Assembly (NCBI GenBank): GCA_000027065.2 | Contig: FN543093.2 | Location: 3,910,074-3,974,073 of the forward strand | Source of the DNA: Cronobacter turicensis z3032 | GTDB lineage: Bacteria; Pseudomonadota; Gammaproteobacteria; Enterobacterales; Enterobacteriaceae | Reading direction: 5' to 3' | DNA: 64,000 bases | Shown here: positions 25,583 through 33,843 of the stretch, one piece after another | How the letters are laid out: every line of letters begins with the position of its first letter | Numbering within the stretch: the stretch's first letter is position 1 | Translations under genes and position numbers: made by a program | Notes under the pieces: model-generated | The model's database searches: none | What the model was told of the DNA's origin: nothing | What the model saw: the letters and a program-made list of their open reading frames with translations, nothing else

Positions 25583-25732
25583 GGCGGGTGGCGCTTCGCT
25601 TACCCGCCCTACAAAACCATTCACAGAGACAGACGGTGGGTTAGCGAAACGCCCCCACAAACGCCAGGTAGGGTGGGTAAGCGTAACGCACCCACGAACA
25701 CAAGCAGGCAGGTAAGCGAAACGCCCCCGCCA
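25583..25732. repeat. Cluster of R1 repeats in the malE-malF spacer
   Basis: Three or four degenerate copies fill most of the 233-bp spacer. At 25583-25612 is GGCGGGTGGCGCTTCGC plus TTACCCGCCCTAC. At 25635-25656 there is a partial GGTGGGTTAGCGAAACGCCC. At 25668-25694 is GTAGGGTGGGTAAGCGT plus AACGCACCCAC, inverted to the first. At 25711-25732 is GGTAAGCGAAACGCCCCCGCC. They can pair into large hairpins. E. coli has REP elements at exactly this place, which protect malE mRNA and let MalE exceed MalF and MalG. Confidence 0.85.
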
Positions 25733-25800
25733 CACCCTGTAAAGAGTTGCATCGTGGCACGGCCACACCTACGTTTTCATCGTTGTTGAGGATTATCCCC

Positions 25801-27345
25801 ATGGATGTCATTAAAAAGAAACACTGGTGGCAAAGCGACGCGCTGAAGTGGTCGGCGATTGGTCTGCTGGGCTTACTGGTGGGTTACCTTGTCGTTTTAA
25901 TGTACGCACAGGGGGAATACCTGTTCGCCATCATGACGCTGATTTTAAGCTCGGCTGGCCTCTATATTTTCGCGAATCGCCGCACCTATGCGTGGCGCTA
26001 TGTGTATCCGGGGCTCGCGGGCATGGGGCTGTTCGTGCTCTTCCCGCTGGCCTGCACCATCGCCATCGCCTTTACCAACTACAGCAGCACCAACCAGCTC
26101 ACCCAGGAGCGCGCGCGTGACGTGCTGATGGACCGTAAATACCAGGCGGGCGAAAGCTATGCCTTTGGTCTGTATCCCGCAGGCGAGCAGTGGCGACTGG
26201 CGCTCACTGATGGCGCCAGCGGCAAATACTTCCTCTCGGAGCCGTTTAAATTTGGCGGCGAGCAGAAACTGAAACTTACCGCCGCGCCAGCCCTGCCGGA
26301 AGGCGAACGCGCGAGCCTGCGCGTGATCACCCAGCATCGCCAGGCGCTGAACCAGATAACCGCCGAACTGCCGGACGAAAGCCAGCTCGTCATGAGTTCG
26401 CTGCGCCAGTTCTCCGGCACCCGTCCGCTCTATACGCTCGCCGGCGACGGCACGCTCACCAACAACCAGAGCGGCGTGAAGTACCGCCCGAATAATGAGA
26501 TTGGCTTTTATCAGTCGGTTAACGCCGATGGCCAGTGGGGCGATGAGAAGCTGAGCCCCGGTTATACCGTGACGATTGGCTGGGATAACTTCTTACGCGT
26601 CTTTGCCGATGAAGGCATCCAGAAGCCGTTTATGGCGATTTTCGTCTGGACGGTCGTCTTTGCGGCGCTGACCGTGGTGCTGACCGTGGCGGTCGGCATG
26701 GTGCTGGCGTGCCTGGTGCAGTGGGAATCGCTGAAGGGTAAAGCCATCTACCGCGTGTTGCTTATCCTCCCCTATGCGGTGCCGTCGTTTATTTCTATTC
26801 TGATTTTCAAAGGGTTGTTCAACCAGAGCTTTGGTGAGATCAACATGATGCTGAGCGCGCTGTTTGGCATCAAACCGGCGTGGTTTACCGACCCGACCAC
26901 GGCGCGCACCATGATCATTATCGTCAATACCTGGCTTGGCTACCCGTACATGATGATCCTGTGCATGGGGCTGCTGAAAGCTATTCCGGACGATCTGTAT
27001 GAGGCTTCCGCGATGGACGGCGCAGGCCCGTTCCAGAACTTCTTTAAAATTACGTTCCCTTTGCTTATCAAGCCGCTAACGCCGCTGATGATCGCAAGCT
27101 TCGCGTTTAACTTTAATAACTTCGTGCTGATCCTGCTGTTAACCAACGGCGGCCCGGACCGCATCGGCACCACGACGCCTGCGGGCTATACCGACTTGCT
27201 CGTGAGCTACACCTGGCGTATCGCCTTTGAAGGCGGCGGCGGACAGGATTTTGGCCTCGCAGCGGCTATCGCCACGCTTATCTTCCTGCTGGTGGGCGCG
27301 CTGGCGGTCGTGAACCTCAAAGCCACGCGCATTAAGTTTGATTAA
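25801..27345 (+). CDS. malF: Maltose transport permease MalF
   Basis: A 514-residue inner-membrane subunit, E. coli length with the ATG at 25801 (MDVIKKKHWWQSD). Eight TM helices are expected: three in the first 100 residues, then the large periplasmic P2 loop (~95-275) that contacts MalE, then the permease core. The EAA loop is EASAMDGAGPFQNFFKITFP (~401-420), which docks on MalK. Substrate-binding residues lie in the core helices. The malF stop and malG start are 11 bases apart. Confidence 0.96.
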   Translation: MDVIKKKHWWQSDALKWSAIGLLGLLVGYLVVLMYAQGEYLFAIMTLILSSAGLYIFANRRTYAWRYVYPGLAGMGLFVLFPLACTIAIAFTNYSSTNQLTQERARDVLMDRKYQAGESYAFGLYPAGEQWRLALTDGASGKYFLSEPFKFGGEQKLKLTAAPALPEGERASLRVITQHRQALNQITAELPDESQLVMSSLRQFSGTRPLYTLAGDGTLTNNQSGVKYRPNNEIGFYQSVNADGQWGDEKLSPGYTVTIGWDNFLRVFADEGIQKPFMAIFVWTVVFAALTVVLTVAVGMVLACLVQWESLKGKAIYRVLLILPYAVPSFISILIFKGLFNQSFGEINMMLSALFGIKPAWFTDPTTARTMIIIVNTWLGYPYMMILCMGLLKAIPDDLYEASAMDGAGPFQNFFKITFPLLIKPLTPLMIASFAFNFNNFVLILLLTNGGPDRIGTTTPAGYTDLLVSYTWRIAFEGGGGQDFGLAAAIATLIFLLVGALAVVNLKATRIKFD

Positions 27346-27356
27346 GGAGATCCCAC

Positions 27357-28247
27357 ATGGCTATGGTTCAACCAAAATCGCAAAAGCTGCGTCTGCTGGC
27401 GACACACCTGCTGCTGCTGGCCTTTATCGCCGCCATTATGTTTCCGCTGTTGATGGTCGTGGCGATTTCGCTGCGCCCCGGCAACTTCGCGACCGGGAGC
27501 CTTATCCCGGATCAAATCTCCTGGGAACACTGGCGGCTGGCGCTCGGTTTCAGCGTGGAGCACGCCGATGGCCGCGTGACGCCGCCGCCGTTCCCGGTGC
27601 TACTGTGGCTGTGGAACTCGGTGAAAATCGCGGTCATTACCGCGGCAGGCATCGTGGCGCTCTCCACCACCTGCGCCTATGCCTTCGCCCGTATGCGTTT
27701 CCCGGGTAAAGGCGCGCTGCTGAAAGGCATGCTGATTTTCCAGATGTTCCCGGCGGTGCTGTCGCTGGTGGCGCTCTACGCGCTGTTTGACAGGCTCGGC
27801 CAGTACATTCCGTTTATCGGGCTTAACACCCACGGCGGCGTGATCTTCGCCTATCTGGGCGGTATCGCGCTGCATGTCTGGACTATCAAAGGCTATTTCG
27901 AAACTATCGACGGCTCGCTTGAAGAAGCGGCGGCGCTGGATGGCGCAACACCGTGGCAGGCGTTCCGGCTGGTGCTGCTGCCGCTGTCGGTGCCGATCCT
28001 GGCGGTGGTGTTTATTCTTTCGTTCATCGGCGCGATTACCGAAGTACCGGTCGCCTCGCTGCTACTGCGCGATGTCGACAGCTACACCCTGGCGGTGGGC
28101 ATGCAGCAATATCTCAACCCGCAAAACTACCTGTGGGGCGATTTCGCGGCGGCGGCCGTGCTGTCAGCCATCCCGATTACCGTGGTCTTCCTGCTGGCGC
28201 AGCGCTGGCTGGTGAGCGGCCTCACGGCGGGGGGCGTTAAAGGTTAA
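27357..28247 (+). CDS. malG: Maltose transport permease MalG
   Basis: A 296-residue partner of MalF, E. coli length, with six TM helices. The EAA loop EEAAALDGATPWQAFRLVLLP (about residues 190-210) contacts MalK. The C-terminal tail TAGGVKG inserts into the MalK dimer interface in E. coli and is conserved here. The ATG follows AAGGAG. Last gene of malEFG, with a terminator 60 bases downstream. Confidence 0.96.
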   Translation: MAMVQPKSQKLRLLATHLLLLAFIAAIMFPLLMVVAISLRPGNFATGSLIPDQISWEHWRLALGFSVEHADGRVTPPPFPVLLWLWNSVKIAVITAAGIVALSTTCAYAFARMRFPGKGALLKGMLIFQMFPAVLSLVALYALFDRLGQYIPFIGLNTHGGVIFAYLGGIALHVWTIKGYFETIDGSLEEAAALDGATPWQAFRLVLLPLSVPILAVVFILSFIGAITEVPVASLLLRDVDSYTLAVGMQQYLNPQNYLWGDFAAAAVLSAIPITVVFLLAQRWLVSGLTAGGVKG

Positions 28248-28304
28248 GCCTCTTCATCGTTATTTTGCCACTGCAGTACCATTGTATCCCTGACTAAGAA
28301 GTCA

Positions 28305-28334
28305 CTTTTGGCGGCCCCGTGCCGCCTTTTTTTA
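28305..28334 (+). terminator. Terminator after malEFG
   Basis: Stem GGCGGC/GCCGCC with a 5-base loop (28310-28326) followed by seven T. Confidence 0.9.
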
Positions 28335-28455
28335 TATGCGTTTGCCCAGCCCGGGCGTTAAAAACGTCACGAGCGTCTATAGTTAAAGGTTCAGGTTTCG
28401 CCTGGCCCGTAAGAGGCCCGCGCATCGTAACGCTTACTGATAACAGGGAAAGAAA

Positions 28456-29097
28456 ATGAAAATAGCCTGCCTGCATACGGCGCAAAGCAACGTGGCGGTT
28501 TTTGATGAGGCCGCCCGCGCGCTAAATCTTCCGCAAGACGCCTTAACCCATAAAGTGATGCCGCACCTGCTCGAACAGGCGCAAGCCGCAGGCGGCGTCA
28601 CGCCCGAGATTGAAAAAGAGGCCATAGCCTCGCTGGCGGATCTGCGCACTGACGCCGACGTGGTGCTGCTTACCTGCTCGACGCTGGGCTCAGCTGCCGA
28701 TTTCCTGGCGCAGGATCCGGGCATTATGCGTGTTGACCGCGCGCTGGCGCAGGCGGCGGTCACCGCCGGACAGCCCGTGATGGTGCTCTGCGCCGCGCCG
28801 ACCACGCTGCACCCCACCGCCGCGCTGTTTCGCGCCACGCTCGCGCCTACTACGCCGCTTGGGGTTGAGATTATCCCGGAGGCCTGGGCGCTGTTTCAGA
28901 GCGGCCAGCACGAGGCTTTTCATCAGCGCATCGCCCAGGCCGCTGAGCAGGCGTTCGCGCGCGGCGCAGGCTGCGTGGCGCTGGCGCAGGCCTCGATGGC
29001 GGGCGCGGAGCGTTATTTCAGCCATCCCAACCTGCTCACCAGCCCACGCGCCGCGCTGGCGCAGATTGTCGCGCGCGTTGAGCGGGAGCGCGCGTGA
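28456..29097 (+). CDS. Asp/Glu racemase-superfamily protein
   Basis: A 213-residue protein resembling the Asp/Glu/hydantoin racemase superfamily. The N-terminal strand MKIACLHTA is followed by VVLLTCSTLG (~72-81), whose Cys-Ser-Thr matches the first catalytic-cysteine loop. The second expected cysteine loop reads GCVALAQASM (~176-185), where Ala or Gln replaces the usual Cys-Thr; Cys177 lies just before it. Racemase activity is therefore doubtful, and lyase or decarboxylase members of the superfamily use a single Cys. It is followed by a hexapeptide acyltransferase in a TGATG overlap. This pair sits where E. coli has psiE/xylE, beyond malG. Confidence 0.7.
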   Translation: MKIACLHTAQSNVAVFDEAARALNLPQDALTHKVMPHLLEQAQAAGGVTPEIEKEAIASLADLRTDADVVLLTCSTLGSAADFLAQDPGIMRVDRALAQAAVTAGQPVMVLCAAPTTLHPTAALFRATLAPTTPLGVEIIPEAWALFQSGQHEAFHQRIAQAAEQAFARGAGCVALAQASMAGAERYFSHPNLLTSPRAALAQIVARVERERA

Positions 29098-29564
29098 TGA
29101 CGACGTCCGTGCCTGAATTGCGTGAAGTGGCCGTGCGCGATGTGACCGTCGGGCGCGACGTGGTGATTTATCAGCCCGCCAATGTGTATGGCTGCGAGCT
29201 GGGCGATGAGGTCTTTATCGGCCCGTTTGTGGAGATCCAGCGCCATTCCCGTATCGGGCGCGGCACACGGGTGCAGTCGCATACATTTATTTGCGAGTAC
29301 GTGACCATCGGCGAAGCGTGTTTTATCGGCCACGGCGTGATGTTCGCCAACGATATGTTTCGCGACGGCGAGCCGGACCCGAATAGTGAAAACTGGGGGC
29401 GGATTGTGATTGGCGATGGCGTATCGATTGGCAGCAATGCGACCATTCTCGCGGTGTCGATTTGCGACGGCGCGGTCATTGGCGCAGGCAGCGTGGTGAC
29501 AAAGTCGATTACAGAGAAAGGCGTGTACGCCGGTAACCCGGCGCGGTTGTTGCGGCGATTGTAA
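29097..29564 (+). CDS. Left-handed beta-helix (hexapeptide-repeat) acyltransferase-like protein
   Basis: A 155-residue protein of hexapeptide repeats: VTVGRDVVIYQPANVYGCELGDEVFIGPFVEI and later IVIGDGVSIGSNATIL, ICDGAVIGAGSVVTK, with the usual ending GVYAGNPARLLRR. This is the WbbJ/LpxA-like fold of sugar N- or O-acetyltransferases, most like those acting on nucleotide-sugar amines. The ATG at 29097 overlaps the previous stop (TGATG) and follows GGGAG; a GTG at 29094 is an alternative. The substrate is unknown. It may act on a surface polysaccharide, since yjbEFGH lies next to it, but that is only a guess. Confidence 0.8.
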   Translation: MTTSVPELREVAVRDVTVGRDVVIYQPANVYGCELGDEVFIGPFVEIQRHSRIGRGTRVQSHTFICEYVTIGEACFIGHGVMFANDMFRDGEPDPNSENWGRIVIGDGVSIGSNATILAVSICDGAVIGAGSVVTKSITEKGVYAGNPARLLRRL

Positions 29565-29578
29565 GCGTAAAATCGTGT

Positions 29579-29638
29579 GGCGGGTGCGCTGCGCTTACCC
29601 GCCCTACGAAATCCCCCTGGGTAAGCGCAGCGCACCCC
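29579..29638. repeat. Inverted pair of R1 repeats between the accessory pair and yjbH
   Basis: The plus copy at 29579-29607 is GGCGGGTGCGCTGCGC plus TTACCCGCCCTAC. The inverted partial copy at about 29617-29638 is CTGGGTAAGCGCAGCGCACC. Together they make a long hairpin between two convergent transcripts and may serve as the shared terminator. Confidence 0.82.
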
Positions 29639-29679
29639 CCGTTCCACATGCGTTCCCTGGACCTGAACCCACCGCACTA

Positions 29680-31776
29680 TTACCGGAAGTTCAGGCTCTT
29701 ATCGCTGGTCATGCTGTAGAGATCGAACTTACGGCCCAGCATCTGGCCGCCGTCACGGGTGAGCGGCGTCCAGCCGATCGCGGCGCGGCTGCGGGTCGGG
29801 CTGGTGGTGAAGAGATCAAACGGCACCGACACATAGACGCCTTTGGTGAAATCGCCCTCGCCGTACTCTTCCGGCGACACGTTAGTGATAGTCGCGTACG
29901 CGCCCACCACAATCCCGCTGTCGAAGTGCTTCGAGACTTCCAGCGTGCCGCCTTTATCCCCCGCCAGATACTGTCCGACGCTCGCTTTAATCAGCACATC
30001 CTGCGCAAACGGCGGCGTCCAGTACGCGGTCAGGTGACCGGTTTTCACGCTGTAGTCGGTGAATTTCATCATGTTCTGCGGGCTGGTCCAGTCACGCTGC
30101 TTCACGTAGTTGCCGTTAACGCCAAACGCCCAGTTGCTGTCCACCGGACGCCACAGCACTTCCGCGCCGGCACCGGCATACATGGTTTCCAGATAGCCTG
30201 CGTAGATCTGGCCGTAGAAATCGCCGCCCAGATGCTGGAAGTAGTTCGCCTGCAGGTTGTTAACGTAATAGTTGTTCTCCACGTATTCACGCACGCGGGT
30301 ACGCACGCGCGGCAGCGGCGAGCGGTCTTTCGGGTCGGTGTAGCTGAACTTGTCGTAGTTGTTCGCCAGGTTCACAAACACGCTGCCGGAGGTCAGCAGG
30401 TGGTCGGTCATCCACAGATCGGCGGTGCCCATCAGGCCCAGCTGATACATGTAGAAGTTTTCCGGGCCGCCGATGGACTGATTCAGCACCGGGTTGATCG
30501 CGACGTTAAAGCGCGATTTCTCGATATACCAGCCCTGCTCCGGGTTTTCCGCTTCGATCGGCGTCATGCGCTGCTGCGCCAGCGGCGTTTCATGGCCGAG
30601 CGGTTCGCCTTCCAGATGACGCTTCAGGCTCGCCACCTCAGTTTCCGTGGTGACCTGCGGCATATTGAGCCGCGTTTCGGTCACGCGGATGCGGTTCACG
30701 CCTTCCGGCAGGTCATTCATGATGATGCGGTTAGCGCGCTCGATCCCTTCGCGCGAATCACGGTATTTATACTGCTCGCCCGTGACGTAGAGCGTATCGC
30801 CCTTCACCTGAATCTGCGGGTCGTTCAGGCCCGCGTTGTATTTCAGCGAGGTGAGCTGGTTCGCCACCACGCTGTGCTGCAACATCGCGTCCTGCGGCTG
30901 CGGATCATACTCAGGGCGGCGGTTATCGTTATAGGACGGGCGCAGATCGTTAAAGTTGGTGCGCAGCGTAAAGCCGAACATCACCGTGTTGCCGCGCTCG
31001 TAACTCAGGTTAACGTCCGCCCAGTCGGCGACGCGATAAATCGCGCCCACGTTGAATTTGCTTTTCTGATCGATTTTGCCCGCGAAGTCCTGGGTGTAGT
31101 TGTTGCCTTCATACTCCAGCTTCAGGCGCAGCGGTTGCCACGGCGTCTGGTATTCGATACCGCCGAAAATCGCCGCCGGGCCGTGGAACATGGTGCTGCC
31201 GTCAATCGAACCCGCACGCTGGTAGCTCGGGTCGCGGTAGCAGAATTTATCGTCGTACTGGCAGAACGGGTTCTTCACGTTGCCGTTCGTCCCCAGATAA
31301 CCCCAGCCCAGACCGAGCGAGAAATCAAACGGGCCCCAGGCTTTGCTGGCGACAAGGTATTCGGCGTCAAACAGCCCCGTACCGCCGATATCGCGCGCGC
31401 CCACCGCCACCTGCGGCAGCCAGTAGCCCTCTTCCCACAGGCGCAGCTTGAGATCGAACGCTTTATCTTTGTAGGTCTGATCCCCGGAGAACGCATCCAC
31501 GTTAGAGTATTCACGGGTACGCACGTCGGTGTAGCGCAGCGTGGTTTCAAGCCACGGGAAAAGCTGAATGGAGGCAGAGTAGTAGCGATACTGATCGTTA
31601 TCGTGATAGTTAAGACTCAGCTCACCCTCGCGCGCCATGCGCGCCGTCGGCGTCTGCATCAGGCCGACGCCGCCGAAATCTGTCTGCGAAGGGCCTACCG
31701 GCGCCGGATACGTTTCGGCATGGCAGGCGGAAGCGACCGCCAGCGCCAGCAGGCTGAAGTAGTAATGTTTTTTCAT
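29680..31776 (-). CDS. yjbH: Exopolysaccharide outer-membrane protein YjbH
   Basis: A 698-residue exported protein, YjbH/GfcD family. Signal peptide 1-20 (ASACHA). Family features: SQTDFGGVGLMQTPTARMAREGEL near the N-terminus, many short aromatic beta strands (LSLNYHDNDQYRYYS, FLSLGLGWGYLG type) and a C-terminal barrel section ending in SDKSLNFR. It probably forms an outer-membrane barrel for secretion or modification of an extracellular polysaccharide. Last of yjbEFGH; its ATG overlaps the yjbG stop by one base. E. coli yjbEFGH is induced by the Rcs phosphorelay and its overexpression makes a polysaccharide. Confidence 0.92.
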   Translation of the reverse strand: MKKHYYFSLLALAVASACHAETYPAPVGPSQTDFGGVGLMQTPTARMAREGELSLNYHDNDQYRYYSASIQLFPWLETTLRYTDVRTREYSNVDAFSGDQTYKDKAFDLKLRLWEEGYWLPQVAVGARDIGGTGLFDAEYLVASKAWGPFDFSLGLGWGYLGTNGNVKNPFCQYDDKFCYRDPSYQRAGSIDGSTMFHGPAAIFGGIEYQTPWQPLRLKLEYEGNNYTQDFAGKIDQKSKFNVGAIYRVADWADVNLSYERGNTVMFGFTLRTNFNDLRPSYNDNRRPEYDPQPQDAMLQHSVVANQLTSLKYNAGLNDPQIQVKGDTLYVTGEQYKYRDSREGIERANRIIMNDLPEGVNRIRVTETRLNMPQVTTETEVASLKRHLEGEPLGHETPLAQQRMTPIEAENPEQGWYIEKSRFNVAINPVLNQSIGGPENFYMYQLGLMGTADLWMTDHLLTSGSVFVNLANNYDKFSYTDPKDRSPLPRVRTRVREYVENNYYVNNLQANYFQHLGGDFYGQIYAGYLETMYAGAGAEVLWRPVDSNWAFGVNGNYVKQRDWTSPQNMMKFTDYSVKTGHLTAYWTPPFAQDVLIKASVGQYLAGDKGGTLEVSKHFDSGIVVGAYATITNVSPEEYGEGDFTKGVYVSVPFDLFTTSPTRSRAAIGWTPLTRDGGQMLGRKFDLYSMTSDKSLNFR

Positions 31777-32510
31777 TAATCCGGCACCCGATGCGTCAGA
31801 GAAGAGATGATTTGCTCGTTCAGCCCGTCATACGCTGAGGTAAACGTATGGTCAGCGAAGCCGACATACAGAATACTGCCGGGCATCGGCTCGACGTGGC
31901 GCTTATTCCAGTACGCCACCGGCACCTTTTCCACGCGCCCGGTCGGCTGAATCAGCCAGGCGTAGCTGCGCTCGGCGCCGCTCAGACGGCTGACCTCATC
32001 CAGGTAATCGGTCACTGGCTTACCGGGGGTAAACGTTTTTTTGCCAGGCGCGCTGACAAGCCCGACAAGCGTAATGGTGGACGGCTGCGGGCCCACCCAT
32101 AACTCGTAGTCGCCTTCCAGCGGCGGGTTGTTGTGCGGACGCACCCGCACACGATCTGGGTCGAGGATCACTCTCTGACGGCCTGTCACTTTGATGGCCT
32201 GTAACTGCTGGCGCACGCGATTAATCGCCGCGCCGTCATCGCCGCCTTCTTCAGCGGCAAGAGACGCCAGGCGATTGAGCAGCACCTGATGCTGCGCCTG
32301 CGCTTCAACGCTTGCCTGACGTTCGCTGATAACCGCGCCCAGCCACCAGCTGCCGGTTAACTGCGGTTGAGAAACCAGATCGGCGAGATGTTTCGCGCCG
32401 GAGACTTTTAGCGGCTGTGCATGGTCCCGATAAACGGTAATGGTGCCATCGGCGAAAGCGCAAAAGCTGCCGAGGCTAAATATCAGCGAAGCGATAAGTG
32501 TGGTTTTCAT
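31776..32510 (-). CDS. yjbG: GfcC-family polysaccharide protein YjbG
   Basis: A 244-residue periplasmic protein of the GfcC family (SLBB-like domains). Signal peptide 1-20 (CAFA). GSWWLGAVISERQ, the YELWVGPQPSTITLVGLV strand and the PVTDYLDEVSRLSGAE helix are typical of beta-grasp SLBB folds as in Wza partners. The start is ATG at 32510, overlapping the yjbF stop by one base. Its role in polymer export is inferred from the family. Confidence 0.91.
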   Translation of the reverse strand: MKTTLIASLIFSLGSFCAFADGTITVYRDHAQPLKVSGAKHLADLVSQPQLTGSWWLGAVISERQASVEAQAQHQVLLNRLASLAAEEGGDDGAAINRVRQQLQAIKVTGRQRVILDPDRVRVRPHNNPPLEGDYELWVGPQPSTITLVGLVSAPGKKTFTPGKPVTDYLDEVSRLSGAERSYAWLIQPTGRVEKVPVAYWNKRHVEPMPGSILYVGFADHTFTSAYDGLNEQIISSLTHRVPD

Positions 32511-33145
32511 TATTTCGCTGCCTTCAACAGAATGGTGGTGACCGGAAAATAGCCCGCACCCAGATATTGTTTTGACTGACGAATCTGTCCATCGCTGTCC
32601 ACCCAGAAGCGGTTGTGCCAGGTGGCGGCTTCTGTGGTCACTTTTTCATCCAGAATGCGCACCGGCGTGATGTCGCTGCCCACTTTCAGGGTATCGGTAC
32701 CGTCCCAGGTAAAGGTGGAACGGGCGGTGGCGTAACGCACCTGATGGCGCTCGGTCCAGCCCATCGTGCGGGTCCAGGTAGCGCCGTCGATAATCTGGTT
32801 GGCATGCACCAGCGGGTCGGCGGCCAGGTTATTGATGTCTATCAGGTTGTCGGCGAGGCTTAAGGTTTTAACGACGCGCCCGTGCTGCGTTACGATGGTC
32901 GCGCGGTCCTGCGTCACCCATTTTTGCTGGCCGTTTTCAGAAAAAGCGAGAACCACAAAGAGTTGCGGGCCGTTATTCAGCGTCATGTACTGGCTGGCGT
33001 AGGGCATGTTCTGGATATCGTCATCCGTAAGCTGCACGCCATCCGGGCCGAAAATACTTTGCCTGAGTGAGTTGCCGAGTCCCTTGGTCGTGGTGGAGCA
33101 GGCCTGAATCATCAGGCACATCAACACAATCGCGAGTCGCTTCAC
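32510..33145 (-). CDS. yjbF: GfcB-family lipoprotein YjbF
   Basis: A 211-residue lipoprotein. The start codon is GTG at 33145, with GGGGAA as ribosome site. The lipobox is IQAC (Cys16), after MKRLAIVLMCLM. The body is beta-rich with the GfcB pattern: ATARSTFTWDGTDTLKVGSDI, then DSDGQIRQSKQYLG. It is expected to be an outer-membrane lipoprotein of the Yjb polysaccharide machinery. An intrinsic-terminator-like hairpin separates it from yjbE. Confidence 0.9.
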   Translation of the reverse strand: MKRLAIVLMCLMIQACSTTTKGLGNSLRQSIFGPDGVQLTDDDIQNMPYASQYMTLNNGPQLFVVLAFSENGQQKWVTQDRATIVTQHGRVVKTLSLADNLIDINNLAADPLVHANQIIDGATWTRTMGWTERHQVRYATARSTFTWDGTDTLKVGSDITPVRILDEKVTTEAATWHNRFWVDSDGQIRQSKQYLGAGYFPVTTILLKAAK

Positions 33146-33150
33146 GATAT

Positions 33151-33193
33151 TTCCCCAAAAAAAGTCAAAATAACCACACCGTAGTGTGGTTAT
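33151..33193 (-). terminator. Intercistronic terminator/attenuator between yjbE and yjbF
   Basis: A perfect 10-bp stem ATAACCACAC/GTGTGGTTAT with a 4-base loop (33170-33179 with 33184-33193) is followed on the minus strand by TTTTGACTTTTTTT. It lies inside the operon, so most transcripts would stop after yjbE and only some reach yjbFGH. Confidence 0.8.
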
Positions 33194-33213
33194 GGTTAAA
33201 GCCCCCGAAGGGT

Positions 33214-33462
33214 TTACTGGGTGGTCGTGCTGGTGGTGGTGGTGGTGGTGGTCCCGGTATTGGAACCATCGCCGCCGCCGGTGGCGGCAAGCGCCACACC
33301 GACAACTGACCCTACAGTGCTTGACGCGCTGGCGCTGGAGCTGCCAACCGACACGGAGGTCGCTGCTGAGCCTGCCGCTTCACCGACGCTAACCGGTGCA
33401 GCCTGGGCTGAGACAGCGCCAAGCGCTGCAATGGCGAAAACGCCACTAAGGATTTTCTTCAT
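33214..33462 (-). CDS. yjbE: Exopolysaccharide operon protein YjbE
   Basis: An 82-residue small exported protein. Signal peptide 1-22 (VSAQAA); mature part APVSVGEAAGSAATSVSVG, then Ser/Ala/Val-rich segments, TGGGDGSNTG and a C-terminal Thr tract. The tract is encoded by a run of seven ACC codons (GGT repeat at 33232-33252). The protein closely matches E. coli YjbE; its biochemical role is unknown. First gene of yjbEFGH and followed by an attenuator. Confidence 0.9.
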   Translation of the reverse strand: MKKILSGVFAIAALGAVSAQAAPVSVGEAAGSAATSVSVGSSSASASSTVGSVVGVALAATGGGDGSNTGTTTTTTTSTTTQ

Positions 33463-33784
33463 ATCAATTTCCCTTCATTGAATGAATGGAGATTTACCCG
33501 AAAAGCTTTTCAGGCGCTTCCGAGTATACACAACAACGTCTGTCGGTTTACGACACAGGGAAATAGGCACAGGGTTTTAGGATAATTAGACAAACTGCGC
33601 GGGATGGCGTAATGGATTTTATATAAATCGCCTGTTTTTCAAGTTGTTATAATATATCTCTGCAAAACGGAAATCCGGTTTATCTGAAAGGCTTCAGACG
33701 CGCAGAGGCCTGACAAGGCGATTTTCGGATTAACCTCAAGATTAAAGAGTAGCGGGACGCGGGCGAACAACAAGATTTATCTGA
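33463..33784 (-). promoter_or_regulatory. Upstream region of yjbE
   Basis: About 320 bp between yjbE and the pgi terminator with no gene. A -10-like TATACT lies at about 33521-33526 on the minus strand. The minus-strand segment covering 33578-33591 (GTCTAATTATCCTA) weakly resembles the RcsAB box in its right half, where Rcs control would be expected by analogy with E. coli. The remainder is AT-rich and featureless to the eye. Confidence 0.4.
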
Positions 33785-33812
33785 GAAAAAAATGCCGGCA
33801 TATTGCCGGCAT
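33785..33812 (-). terminator. Terminator after pgi
   Basis: Stem ATGCCGGCA/TGCCGGCAT with a 3-base loop, followed on the minus strand by TTTTTT. It lies about 30 bases past the pgi stop. Confidence 0.9.
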
Positions 33813-33843
33813 CATTACGCTTATTTTTCACGCTTATTTTAAA

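Noticed and set aside
25583..25732. CRISPR array in the malE-malF spacer
   Set aside because: The repeats are inverted and irregularly spaced, with no uniform spacers and no cas genes.
29575..31779. A 734-codon open frame on the plus strand opposite yjbH
   Set aside because: It mirrors yjbH exactly, is rich in Arg, His and Val as expected from the complement of GC-rich codons, has no ribosome site and resembles no family.
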